A stretch of DNA of 64,000 bases from Nocardiopsis_B mangrovi. GTDB lineage: Bacteria > Actinomycetota > Actinomycetes > Streptosporangiales > Streptosporangiaceae. A program made the translations under genes and the position numbers. The notes below the pieces were generated by a model, which worked only from the letters and a program-made list of their open reading frames with translations, made no database searches and was not told the DNA's origin. This document shows, one piece after another, positions 40,577-48,560 of the stretch. The DNA lies in assembly GCF_042653925.1 (NCBI RefSeq), contig NZ_JBHSFQ010000002.1, forward strand, positions 310,001 through 374,000, in the 5' to 3' direction. Numbering within the stretch: the first letter of the stretch is position 1; each line of letters opens with the position of its first letter.

Positions 40577-40617
40577 GCCACCACTGTACCCGGAAGGCGA
40601 ATGCCTCCTATAGGCTT

Positions 40618-40634
40618 ATGCCACTCAGTGGCAT
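40618..40634. promoter_or_regulatory. TetR operator between divergent genes
   Basis: ATGCCACTCAGTGGCAT is a perfect palindrome with seven-base arms and a TCA centre. It lies 42 bases from the regulator start and 33 from the oxidoreductase start, so one repressor could control both. Confidence 0.8.
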
Positions 40635-40667
40635 TTTACGCCTGGGTTTCCCATGGAAAGCGAGTGG

Positions 40668-41600
40668 ATGATGCGCGCACTGATCGTCGACCGTTCCGCG
40701 CCCGCTGGCGTGCGGCTCGGTGAAGCACCCGATCCCGAACCCGCCGCCGACCAGGTGTTGGTACGCGTGGCGGCGGCCTCCCTCAACTACGGCGAGGTCG
40801 CGGTGGGCGTCCACAACGCCCCGGAAGGGTCCGTGCCGGGCTGGGACGCGGCCGGGGTGGTCGAGCGCGCCGCGGCAGACGGCTCGGGTCCCCCTGCCGG
40901 CACGCCGGTCGTCACGTTCGCCATGGACGGCGCCTGGGCCGAATTCCGGGCCGTCCCCACGAGCATGATCGGCGTCGCGCCCGAGGGCGCCGACCTCGGA
41001 GCCCTCAGCACCATCCCGGTCGCGGGCGCCAGTGCGCTGCGCGCACTCCACCGCATCGGGCCCATCCTGGGCCGGCGCGTGCTGGTGACGGGCGCCACCG
41101 GCGGGGTCGGCCGCTACGCGGTGCGCCTGGCCCACCTCGGCGGGGCGCACGTCGTCGCCTCGACGGGTGACCCGGAGGCGCACGGGGAGGGCCTGCGCAG
41201 GCTCGGGGCCGACGAGGTGGTGTCCGGGCCCGCGGAGGTGGCGGTCGCCGTCGACGGCGTGGTCGACAACGTGGGCGGCGGTCAGCTGGTGGCGGCCTTC
41301 GACCGCCTCGCCGGGGGCGGCACCCTGGTCGCCGTCGGCCACACGACCGGCGAAGGCGAGGAGTTCCCGTACGGCGCACTGTTCGGCGGCCAGGGGCGGT
41401 CCGACCGCTCCGTCGTCACCTTCTACCTGGGCGGGCACACGAACCTGGCCCCCGACCTCACCTGGCTGGCCGGCGCCGTCGCCGCTGGGCGGATCGACCC
41501 CGGGATCTCCTGGCGAGGCCCCTGGGACCAGGCGTCCACGGCGGCCGAACTCCTCCTGGGCCGCCGCCTCCACGGCAAGGCCGTCCTCGACATCGGGTGA
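40668..41600 (+). CDS. Zinc-independent MDR-type quinone oxidoreductase
   Basis: A 310-residue medium-chain reductase. The GroES-like N-terminal domain (VLVRVAAASLNYGEVAVGV, PGWDAAGVVE) is followed by the nucleotide-binding domain with VLVTGATGGVGRYAVRLAHLGG, the NADPH-type AxxGGVG motif. No zinc-site cysteine set is visible, so it is of the quinone-oxidoreductase group; substrates of such enzymes are quinones or enones. ATG 40668 or the next ATG is the start, with GGAAAGCGAG before them. It is controlled, by layout, by the divergent TetR protein. Confidence 0.85.
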   Translation: MMRALIVDRSAPAGVRLGEAPDPEPAADQVLVRVAAASLNYGEVAVGVHNAPEGSVPGWDAAGVVERAAADGSGPPAGTPVVTFAMDGAWAEFRAVPTSMIGVAPEGADLGALSTIPVAGASALRALHRIGPILGRRVLVTGATGGVGRYAVRLAHLGGAHVVASTGDPEAHGEGLRRLGADEVVSGPAEVAVAVDGVVDNVGGGQLVAAFDRLAGGGTLVAVGHTTGEGEEFPYGALFGGQGRSDRSVVTFYLGGHTNLAPDLTWLAGAVAAGRIDPGISWRGPWDQASTAAELLLGRRLHGKAVLDIG

Positions 41601-41625
41601 GGGGGCGCCGCCTCAGGAGCACCGG

Positions 41626-41649
41626 TGGTAGCGCCGCCCGGCGCTACCA
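41626..41649. terminator. Bidirectional terminator
   Basis: A 10-bp perfect stem (41626-41635 with 41640-41649) and a 4-base loop between convergent stops; it overlaps the acetyltransferase stop codon. Confidence 0.75.
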
Positions 41650-42222
41650 GCGCCGGCGCACCGTGCCCTTGGGGCCGGCCACCATGCTCGCGGCCGGGAC
41701 ATCGTCGGCCACGGTCGTCCCGGCCGCGACAACCGCGTCGCGACCGATGCTGACGCCGGGCAGGATCGTCGCGCCGGCACCGATCCACACGTTCTCCGCC
41801 ACATCGATGGGCGCACCGGTGAGGAACCGGCGCCGCTCGTCAGGGTCCACCGGGTGGCCCACCGTGATGAACGTGGCCTTGGGGCCGACCATCACGCCCT
41901 CGCCCAGCCGGATGCCGGCGTAGTCGAGGAACGTACATCCCTGATTGATGAACACCCGCTCCGCCAGGTCCAGGCGAAGCCCGTGATCCGTGTAGAAGGG
42001 CGGGTAGATGGTCACCCTCGCCGGCAGGGGGCGGCCCAGGATCTCCTCGAACAGCGCCGCCTTACCCGCCTCGTCATCGAACGGCAGGACATTGAGCCGG
42101 GAGGTCAGCTCCGTCGCCCGCAGCACCCTCGCGCTCATCGCCTCGAACTCGGCGCCCAGGACGCGCTCGCCCCTGGACAGGAACTCCGGGTCGTGGATGA
42201 GCATGAAGCGGTCGTCGGTCAT
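41644..42222 (-). CDS. Maltose/galactoside O-acetyltransferase-like (left-handed beta helix)
   Basis: A 192-residue hexapeptide acetyltransferase. The N-terminal helical Mac domain has SRLNVLPFDDEAGKAALFEEILGRPL; the beta-helix then has FINQGCTFLDYAGIRLGEGVMVGP, TVGHPVDPDERR with the catalytic His, and AENVWIGAGATILPGVSIGRDAVVAAG. This is the MAA/NodL/LacA family that acetylates sugars with acetyl-CoA. ATG 42222 follows from the family start; its ribosome site is weak. Confidence 0.88.
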   Translation of the reverse strand: MTDDRFMLIHDPEFLSRGERVLGAEFEAMSARVLRATELTSRLNVLPFDDEAGKAALFEEILGRPLPARVTIYPPFYTDHGLRLDLAERVFINQGCTFLDYAGIRLGEGVMVGPKATFITVGHPVDPDERRRFLTGAPIDVAENVWIGAGATILPGVSIGRDAVVAAGTTVADDVPAASMVAGPKGTVRRRW

Positions 42223-42334
42223 CCGGCGATTCTCGCGCACCGTCCGCGGGGCCGGAGACCCGTGGTCGGTGGGCGGCCGACGGCCGAGCCGCCTCTTCGC
42301 GAAGGAGCCTCTCGGCAAGGGGGGCGACATGGGC

Positions 42335-42473
42335 TCCGAGGCCGGTGGCGTCGAAGCTCGGCCGGATGTCGACGTGGGTATCGCTCACGACCGCGATCCG
42401 GACCCCGGCGGTCCGCGCCCGGGCCGGGAACGGAAGGGCGTCGTCGGCGAAGACGCCGTTGAAAAGGTGACAG
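42335..42473 (-). pseudogene. Remnant of a HAD-superfamily hydrolase gene
   Basis: On the minus strand this stretch encodes FADDALPFPARARTAGVRIAVVSDTHVDI and then RPSFDATGLG. It looks like the middle of a HAD-IA hydrolase (the VVSDT motif after a helical stretch). There is no start codon, no catalytic DxDxT and no continuation, because it meets the PPOX gene upstream and the acetyltransferase downstream. I read it as a decayed fragment; the match is from family knowledge only. Confidence 0.45.
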
Positions 42474-42489
42474 AGGAACAGTGCACCGC

Positions 42490-42978
42490 TCAGGCCCGCC
42501 GGGTCTCCGTCACGCCCGCTCCCGGGCGCCAGAGGCGGATGACCAGGCGGTCGCCTTCCACGGAGGTGACCACGGCGTCGGTCAGGGCCAGGCGGAACAG
42601 GTGGAAGGGGCCAGGTGGGGTGCCCGGTTCGCGGTGGGCCTCGATCTCGTCCGGGTCGGTGATCTCCTCGGCGATGCCGGAGATCTTGGCGTCGCCGCCG
42701 AGCTCGGTCACCGTCGCCTCGTCGCCGGGGTTGGCGTGGAGCGCGAACCGTCCGTCGCGTTGCAGGTCGAGTGCCTTGCGCGCGCCCGGCATGGAGCCGA
42801 TGTAGAGGCCGCCATCGTCCCGGAAGTCCACCTCGGTCCCGCTCACCCGGGGCGCGCCGTCGGCGCGCAGGGTGGCCAGCACATGGTGCCGGGCCGCCTC
42901 GAACCGGCCGCGCACCACCGCGGCCAGCTCCGGGGCCTCGTCGGCGAACCCCTGCCATCCGGTCGTCTTCGTCGTCAT
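42490..42978 (-). CDS. Pyridoxamine 5'-phosphate oxidase-fold (PPOX) protein
   Basis: A 162-residue split-barrel flavin- or F420-binding protein. HHVLATLRADGAPRVSGTEVDF, GGLYIGSMPGARKALDLQRDGRFALHA and ISGIAEEITDPDEIEAHR follow the PPOX family pattern. Relatives include F420-dependent reductases and proteins of unknown role; the residues do not decide. ATG 42978 begins the conserved region; GTG- or ATG-type extensions to 43008 are possible. It diverges from the D-lactate dehydrogenase gene. Confidence 0.75.
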   Translation of the reverse strand: MTTKTTGWQGFADEAPELAAVVRGRFEAARHHVLATLRADGAPRVSGTEVDFRDDGGLYIGSMPGARKALDLQRDGRFALHANPGDEATVTELGGDAKISGIAEEITDPDEIEAHREPGTPPGPFHLFRLALTDAVVTSVEGDRLVIRLWRPGAGVTETRRA

Positions 42979-43073
42979 GGGGCCAGTCTCGCGCGCCCCA
43001 CCCGACATCCCCTGTCAGGAATCGCCGGTGTGCCCCTGTTGTCACATTGGGTGCCTCAGGTCACCCTGGGAGG

Positions 43074-45992
43074 ATGGTCGATCTCTCTGCTCCCATGCCT
43101 CCCGCCTCCCACACGGCACGCGGTATCGACCTTGAGGGGTTCCGGCGCGCCCTGCGCGACGGCGTCTCCGGCGAGGCCGCTTTCGGGGAGGGAGCCCGCG
43201 CCCTCTACACCGCCGACGCCTCCAACTACCGCAGCGTTCCGCTCGGCGTCGTCATCCCCCGCACCACCGACGACGTGATCGCCGCGGTCGCCGCCTGCGA
43301 CGCCTACGGGGTGCCGATCACCCCGCGCGGCGGCGGGACCAGCATCGCGGGCAACGCCATCGGCCCCGGCCTGGTCATCGACGTGTCCCGCCACCTGACC
43401 GCCATCGAGGAGATCGACCCCGCCCGGCGCACCGCCCGCGTGCAGCCCGGCGTCATCCTCGACGACCTGCGCTCCGCCGCCGCCCCCCACGGCCTCACCT
43501 TCGGCCCCGACCCCTCCACGCACAGCCGGTGCACGCTGGGCGGGATGATCGGCAACAACGCGTGCGGAGCGCACTCGGTGGCGTGGGGGACGACCGCCGA
43601 CAACGTCGAGTCGCTGGACGTGCTGCTCCACGACGGCACCCGGATGACCGTGGGCGCCACCACCCGGGCCGAGTTCGACCGGCGGGCCGCCGAACCCACC
43701 CGCGAGGGGCGCGTCTACGCCGCCCTGCGCGACCTCACCGACACCTATATGGGCGACCTGCGCACGGGCATGCCGAACCTGTCGCGACGGGTCTCCGGCT
43801 ACTCCCTGGACCGGCTGCTGCCCGAGCACGGGGGCAACATCGCCCGCGCGCTCACCGGCACCGAGGGCGGCTGCGTCACGGTCCTCGGCGCGACCGTGCG
43901 GCTGGTCGAGGCGCCGCGCGCCCGCGCCCTGGTGGTGCTCGGCTACCCCGACGCCCCCGCCGCGGCCGACGCCCTGCCCGAACTGCTCGGCCACCAGCCC
44001 CTGACCGTCGAAGGGCTCAACGACCGACTCGTGGCGGGCCTGGACCGCCCCGGCGCGAGATCGGGGGTGGCGCTGCCGGAGGGGCGCGCATGGCTGATGG
44101 TGGAGATCGGCGGCGACACCCCCGAGGACGCCGCCGAATCCGGCCGGCTGCTGGTGGCCGGCCTGCGCGGGGCGGCCCGGCCGGTCGGCTCCGCCGTGGT
44201 CACCGACCCCGCGCACACGCGTGCCCTGTGGCGCATCCGCGAGGAGGGGGCCGGGCTCACCTCCCGCAGCCCCGAAGGCGCGGAGGCGTGGTCGGGATGG
44301 GAGGACGCCGCCGTCCCGCCCGAGCGCCTCGGCTCCTACCTGAGGGAGTTCGACGCCCTGATGGAGCGGCACGGGCGCGACGGCGTCGTCTACGGCCACT
44401 TCGGCGAGGGCTGCCTGCACGTGCGCATCGACTTCGACCTCGTGACCGAGGAGGGCCACCGCGGGTACCGCGCGTTCATGGAGGACGCGGCCGACCTCGT
44501 GGTCGCCCACGGCGGCTCGATCTCCGGGGAGCACGGCGACGGCCGGGCGCGCTCGGAGCTGCTGCCGCGCATGTACGGCGAGCGGCTGATGAGCGCGTTC
44601 GGGGCGTTCAAGGCCGTGTGGGACCCGCGCGGGCTGATGAACCCCGGCATCATCGTCGACCCCGCCCCCCTCGACGCCGACCTCCGCGTCCCGGCCGCGC
44701 TGAACGCCCCGCTCACCGTCCTCGACTACCCCGACGACCAGGGCGACTTCGCGCGCGCCCTGCGCCGGTGCTCCGGTGTCGGCAAGTGCCGCCGCCACTC
44801 CGGGCCCGGCGTGATGTGCCCGAGCTACATGGTCACCCGCGAGGAGAAGGACTCCACCCGCGGCCGGGCGCGGATGCTCTTCGAGATGATCAACGGCGAG
44901 GTGATCACCGACGGCTGGCGCTCGGAGGCGGTCCGCGACAGTCTCGACCTGTGCCTGTCGTGCAAGGGGTGCCGCAGCGACTGCCCCGTCAACGTCGACA
45001 TGGCCTCCTACAAGGCGGAGTTCCTGCACCACCACTACGAGGGCCGGGTGCGCCCGGCGTCGCACTACTCGATGGGCTGGCTGCCGGTGTGGGCGCGGCT
45101 GGCGGCGCTGGCGCCCGCCGAGGTCAACCGGGTGGGGCGCGCGCCGCTGCTGGGCGGGATCGCCAAGCGGGTGGGCGGGATCGCGCCGCAGCGCGACATC
45201 CCCGAGTTCTCGCGGACGACCTTCACCCGCTGGTTCCGGCGGCGGGGACGGGCCGCCCGGGGCGCGGGGGCGCGGGGCGACGTCGTCCTGTGGCCGGACA
45301 CCTTCGGCAACCACCTGACCCCCGGCGTCCCGATGGCGGCCGTGCGGGTCCTGGAGGACGCGGGGTTCCGGGTGGTGCTGCCGTCGGGGCCGGTGTGCTG
45401 CGGGCTGACATGGGTGTCGACCGGCCAGCTGGGCGTGGCCCGGAAGGTGATGGGGCGCGCGCTGCGCGCGCTGGCGCCGCACGTGGCGGCGGGGACGCCG
45501 ATCGTCGGCCTGGAACCGAGCTGCACGGCGGCGCTGCGCACCGACCTGGTGGAGCTGGTGCCGGGGGAGGCGGCCGAGAAGGTCGCGGAGTCGGTGTACA
45601 CGCTGGCGGGCTTCCTGGCCGAGCACGCACCGGACTGGGATCCGCCCCGGCTCGGCGTCCGGGCGCTGGGGCAGGTCCACTGCCACCAGCACGCGGTGAT
45701 CGGCTTCGACGCCGACCGCGACCTGATGCGCCGCGCGGGGATCGACGCGGACGTGCTCGACTCCGGCTGCTGCGGGCTGGCCGGGAACTTCGGCTTCGAG
45801 GCGGAGCACTACGACGTGTCGCGCGCGGTGGGCGAACGCGTCCTCCTCCCGGCGGTCCGGGCCGCCGGCCCCGACACCCTGGTGCTGTCCGACGGCTTCA
45901 GCTGCCGCACCCAGATCACCCAGGAGACCGGCCGCCCGGCCCTCCACCTGGCGGAGGTCCTGGCAAGGGGGCTCGGCCCGGGAACCGCCTAG
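43074..45992 (+). CDS. Fused FAD and Fe-S D-lactate/glycolate-type dehydrogenase
   Basis: A 972-residue protein joining a GlcD-like FAD oxidase to a GlcF/GlpC-like iron-sulfur part. The FAD site is PRGGGTSIAGNAIGPGLVID and IGNNACGAHS; the substrate domain has GHFGEGCLHVRID and SGEHGDGRARSELLP. Then come ferredoxin-type cysteines (CSGVGKC with CPSY, and CLSCKGCRSDCP), and two CCG motifs (PVCCGL and SGCCGLAGNFG). It would oxidise D-lactate or another 2-hydroxy acid and pass electrons to the respiratory chain. ATG 43074 abuts a GGGAGG site, so the exact start is uncertain. It ends against the convergent gene with overlapping stops. Confidence 0.9.
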   Translation: MVDLSAPMPPASHTARGIDLEGFRRALRDGVSGEAAFGEGARALYTADASNYRSVPLGVVIPRTTDDVIAAVAACDAYGVPITPRGGGTSIAGNAIGPGLVIDVSRHLTAIEEIDPARRTARVQPGVILDDLRSAAAPHGLTFGPDPSTHSRCTLGGMIGNNACGAHSVAWGTTADNVESLDVLLHDGTRMTVGATTRAEFDRRAAEPTREGRVYAALRDLTDTYMGDLRTGMPNLSRRVSGYSLDRLLPEHGGNIARALTGTEGGCVTVLGATVRLVEAPRARALVVLGYPDAPAAADALPELLGHQPLTVEGLNDRLVAGLDRPGARSGVALPEGRAWLMVEIGGDTPEDAAESGRLLVAGLRGAARPVGSAVVTDPAHTRALWRIREEGAGLTSRSPEGAEAWSGWEDAAVPPERLGSYLREFDALMERHGRDGVVYGHFGEGCLHVRIDFDLVTEEGHRGYRAFMEDAADLVVAHGGSISGEHGDGRARSELLPRMYGERLMSAFGAFKAVWDPRGLMNPGIIVDPAPLDADLRVPAALNAPLTVLDYPDDQGDFARALRRCSGVGKCRRHSGPGVMCPSYMVTREEKDSTRGRARMLFEMINGEVITDGWRSEAVRDSLDLCLSCKGCRSDCPVNVDMASYKAEFLHHHYEGRVRPASHYSMGWLPVWARLAALAPAEVNRVGRAPLLGGIAKRVGGIAPQRDIPEFSRTTFTRWFRRRGRAARGAGARGDVVLWPDTFGNHLTPGVPMAAVRVLEDAGFRVVLPSGPVCCGLTWVSTGQLGVARKVMGRALRALAPHVAAGTPIVGLEPSCTAALRTDLVELVPGEAAEKVAESVYTLAGFLAEHAPDWDPPRLGVRALGQVHCHQHAVIGFDADRDLMRRAGIDADVLDSGCCGLAGNFGFEAEHYDVSRAVGERVLLPAVRAAGPDTLVLSDGFSCRTQITQETGRPALHLAEVLARGLGPGTA

Positions 45993-46510
45993 GAGCGCGC
46001 GTCCTCGTCGTCCGTCGGCCGGCCGTCCCGTGGATCGGACCTGAGAACGCCCGCCAGCGCCATCGGCAACACGATGAGCACGTGGGCGGTGCTGAGGGCG
46101 ATGAAGGGCGGCATCCAGCCGATCCGGGTGCGCTGGCCCCGGTCGCCCACGCAGTACAGGGTGAAGTCGCCTGCCGTGCCGCCCTCGTGGGGGTAGAAGT
46201 CGGCGACGACGACGGCCTCCGGGGTCGGTTCGGCGCAGAACAGCGGCGCCGTGTACACCGCTTCGCCCGGCCAGATCACCGTGAGGAGGATGGTCGCCAC
46301 CGGGACGAAGAAGGCGACACCCAGGAAGGTGCCCACCACGGCTCTGACGGTCCGGCCGAAGGTCCGCTTCCGCCGCCGCGGGGCCGTGCCGTACAGCTCG
46401 GCGTCGCGCGGGTCGACGGCATAGCGGTCCGCGTCGCGCGGGTCGACGGCATAGCGGTCCGCGTCGCGCGGATCGCCGGAGTAGCGGTCGGCGGCGTAGG
46501 GGTCGCTCAT
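45989..46510 (-). CDS. Membrane protein with DPRDADRYAV repeats
   Basis: A 173-residue protein of unknown function. The first 45 residues contain three near-identical decapeptides (DPRDADRYAV) encoded by a 30-base tandem repeat. Two hydrophobic segments follow (VVGTFLGVAFFVPVATILLTVIW and IALSTAHVLIVLPMALAGVL), with an extracytoplasmic stretch holding two cysteines (FCAEPTP and LYCVGDRG) that could form a disulfide. ATG 46510 overlaps the stop of the lipoprotein gene (ATGA). Confidence 0.75.
   Translation of the reverse strand: MSDPYAADRYSGDPRDADRYAVDPRDADRYAVDPRDAELYGTAPRRRKRTFGRTVRAVVGTFLGVAFFVPVATILLTVIWPGEAVYTAPLFCAEPTPEAVVVADFYPHEGGTAGDFTLYCVGDRGQRTRIGWMPPFIALSTAHVLIVLPMALAGVLRSDPRDGRPTDDEDARS
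46401..46490. repeat. 30-bp tandem repeat, three copies
   Basis: Units at 46401-46430 and 46431-46460 are identical, and 46461-46490 is a diverged copy. The length is a multiple of three, so copy number can change without breaking the reading frame. Confidence 0.95.
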
Positions 46511-47097
46511 TGGGGGACCACCTCGTCGAACCCGCCCTCGGCGTCGAAGAGGACCGTCGCCAGGGTGCGGGGCGATTCCACCGCCGCCACCACGACCACG
46601 TCGCCCGCGGACCTTTGGACCGCGATCCGGCTGACGAGGCCGTCCTCGATTCCGGCTTCGCGCACGGCGGTGTCCACGATGTCCTCGATCCCGCCGAGTG
46701 CAGGCACGTCGCCCGGCCGGAAGACGCGCGCTTCGACGTCGTCCATGGCGCTGACCCGGACGGGGGTCGGTGCGCTCAGCTCGCCGTCCTCGAACGTGTA
46801 GGAGTCCAGGACGCGCGGGTCGTCCGGCGCCTGGGCCTCGACGCCCACGAGGGCGCCTTCCGCCTGGAGTGTCAGCGAGGTGAGCCCGACGTCGGTGTCC
46901 TCGGAGACCCGGTAGTGCACGCGCAGAGCGGCGAGGACGTCGCCGACCAGCTCCGTGGTCAGGCCACCGCCCCGCCGCGCCATCTCCGCGTCGAAGTCGG
47001 CGCGGTCCATGGCGCCGATGCACCCGCTCAGGACGGTCGCCGAGACGACCGCGACCGCCGTGGCGAGGCCCTTTCGGACCACCTTTCCCGGACTCAT
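46507..47097 (-). CDS. Putative lipoprotein
   Basis: A 196-residue protein with a basic start, a hydrophobic stretch and the lipobox LSGC (KGLATAVAVVSATVLSGC), so probably a lipoprotein on the outer face of the membrane. The rest has no motif I recognise; it looks like a globular alpha/beta domain. It overlaps the next membrane protein gene by four bases, so the two probably work together. Confidence 0.75.
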   Translation of the reverse strand: MSPGKVVRKGLATAVAVVSATVLSGCIGAMDRADFDAEMARRGGGLTTELVGDVLAALRVHYRVSEDTDVGLTSLTLQAEGALVGVEAQAPDDPRVLDSYTFEDGELSAPTPVRVSAMDDVEARVFRPGDVPALGGIEDIVDTAVREAGIEDGLVSRIAVQRSAGDVVVVAAVESPRTLATVLFDAEGGFDEVVPQ

Positions 47098-47294
47098 GGC
47101 GGCAGTGTAGCCAGCGGCCCGCGCCGGCAGTAGCGGTGCGGGCTGGCGAAATCCCCGCTGCGGCCGATGCCTCCGCCCAATCGGCCGGAGGGCGGGTGCC
47201 ATCGGTGCCGGCGGCGCTGGAGCCGTGCCCCGTGCCGCGTCGGTGCGTGGCGCGTCCGCCACGGGCCGTGCCGGCACCGCCGGTCCGGGGAGCG

Positions 47295-47375
47295 GTGATC
47301 TGGATTATGGGGAAGTTGAGAAAATTAAGTTCTATGCGTTGATAAATTGAAAAAATCAAGGTAAAAATTGACCGC
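47295..47375 (+). promoter_or_regulatory. AT-rich promoter region of the DUF2089 operon
   Basis: In a GC-rich setting this stretch is strongly AT-rich. TTGATA (47339-47344), a 17-base spacer and TAAAAA (47362-47367) form a promoter, giving a leader of about 30 bases to the GTG at 47406. A short inverted repeat TTGAT/ATCAA (47339-47343 with 47355-47359) covers the spacer. The rest of 47098-47294 shows nothing clear. Confidence 0.55.
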
Positions 47376-47405
47376 GAGCACGTCTCTGAGAGCAAGGAGC
47401 CGAGG

Positions 47406-47768
47406 GTGGACTGGCAGGAACTGACGGACCTGACGCGTGGACAGCCGTTCGTGGTCGAGCGGGTCCGCCTCACCGGCAGCGGCGTCGCGGTCGAGGGGCG
47501 GTTCGAACCGCCGCAGCTGGCCCAGCTCGGCATCGACGACCAGGTGTTCGTCGCCGCGTTCGTGCGGTCGCACGGCTCGATCAAGGAGATGGAGAGGATC
47601 TTCGGGGTGAGCTACCCGACGGTCAAGTCCCGGCTGAACCGGATCGCCGAGCACCTCGACCTCGTCGACACCGATCCGGCGCCCACCGGCGCCGACGTCG
47701 TCGACCGCCTGCGGCGGGGGGAGATCAGCGCCGAGGAGGCGCTGGCCGAGCTGGAGGCGGACCGGTGA
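47406..47768 (+). CDS. DUF2089 family protein, helix-turn-helix type
   Basis: A 120-residue protein. The DUF2089 core is visible: FEPPQLAQLGIDDQVFVAAFVR, then a helix-turn-helix SIKEMERIFGVSYPTVKSRLNRI. The last 25 residues, DVVDRLRRGEISAEEALAELEAD, resemble the SHOCT-like helix pair of the third gene. Likely a DNA-binding regulator of its own operon (inferred from position and fold). GTG 47406 has AAGGAG six bases before it. It is the first gene of three. Confidence 0.82.
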   Translation: MDWQELTDLTRGQPFVVERVRLTGSGVAVEGRFEPPQLAQLGIDDQVFVAAFVRSHGSIKEMERIFGVSYPTVKSRLNRIAEHLDLVDTDPAPTGADVVDRLRRGEISAEEALAELEADR

Positions 47769-48025
47769 TCCCGCACCTGGTGACGGTGGGACACCGCCGT
47801 CCCGGCGGCCGCCGGCGGCGGCTGTACGTCCCCGTCGTGCCGGTGCTGCTGGTGCTGTCGCCGCTGCTGCCGCTCGCCGCGCTGGCCGGACTGGTCGCGT
47901 GCCTCGCCATCCGGGTGAGCCCGGCGGGCGCGCTGCGCGGCATCGGGCGCCTGCTGTGGGCGCTGCCCGGTACCCGGATCGAGATCGAACACGGTGGAAC
48001 GGCCGTACTCGTAAGCGTCAGATGA
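47765..48025 (+). CDS. Small membrane protein of the DUF2089 operon
   Basis: An 86-residue protein with a basic start and one or two hydrophobic segments (VPVVPVLLVLSPLLPLAALAGLVACLAI). The family is not recognised. GTG 47765 overlaps the DUF2089 stop by four bases, so it is translated with it. Confidence 0.75.
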   Translation: MIPHLVTVGHRRPGGRRRRLYVPVVPVLLVLSPLLPLAALAGLVACLAIRVSPAGALRGIGRLLWALPGTRIEIEHGGTAVLVSVR

Positions 48026-48045
48026 CTCGGAGAGCAGGAGCGACA

Positions 48046-48474
48046 ATGAACGAGCAGCGCCGCCAGATCCTGGAGATGCTGGCCGAGGGCAAGGTCACCG
48101 CGGACGAGGCCGAGCGGCTGATCGACGCCCTCGAACGGCAGCGGCCCGAGTCCCCGCCGGGTGCCGCGCCCCTTCCGAAGGCCCGGCCCAAGTACCTGCG
48201 CGTCGTGGTGTTCTCGGCGGACCCCGGCGGCGACGGGCCGAGCCGGATCAACGTCCGGATCCCGCTCCAGCTGCTGCGCGCCGGGGTCCGGCTGACGAGT
48301 CTCGTCCCGCCGCAGGCGCTCACCAAGGTCAACGCGGAGCTGGACAGATCGGGGATACCGATCGACCTCACCGAGCTCAAGCCGCAGCACATCGAGGACC
48401 TCGTCGAGCAGCTCGACGACCTCACCGTCGACGTCGACGACCCCGACTCCCAGGTGCGGGTGTTCTGCGAGTAG
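48046..48474 (+). CDS. SHOCT-like domain protein (YvlB N-terminal type)
   Basis: A 142-residue protein. The N-terminal helix pair QRRQILEMLAEGKVTADEA and then ERLIDALE is the SHOCT-like motif found in front of DUF4097 domains such as B. subtilis YvlB. The rest is a beta-then-helical domain ending DDLTVDVDDPDSQVRVFCE. ATG 48046 has AGCAGGAG before it. In other bacteria this module goes with DUF2089 in envelope-stress operons; the function here is unknown. Confidence 0.75.
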   Translation: MNEQRRQILEMLAEGKVTADEAERLIDALERQRPESPPGAAPLPKARPKYLRVVVFSADPGGDGPSRINVRIPLQLLRAGVRLTSLVPPQALTKVNAELDRSGIPIDLTELKPQHIEDLVEQLDDLTVDVDDPDSQVRVFCE

Positions 48475-48495
48475 CGGCGCCGCTGCGGCCCCGGC

Positions 48496-48529
48496 CCCGG
48501 CCCGGCGACCGACCCTGCCACGGGCCGGG
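48496..48529. terminator. Hairpin between convergent genes
   Basis: CCCGGCCCG (48496-48504) pairs with CGGGCCGGG (48521-48529) over a 16-base loop, between stops at 48474 and 48561. Confidence 0.45.
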
Positions 48530-48560
48530 CCGCCGCCGTCGAAGGGTCCCCGTATCCGCC

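Noticed and set aside
46401..46490. Tandem repeat as a CRISPR array
   Set aside because: The units are contiguous with no spacers and lie inside a coding frame.
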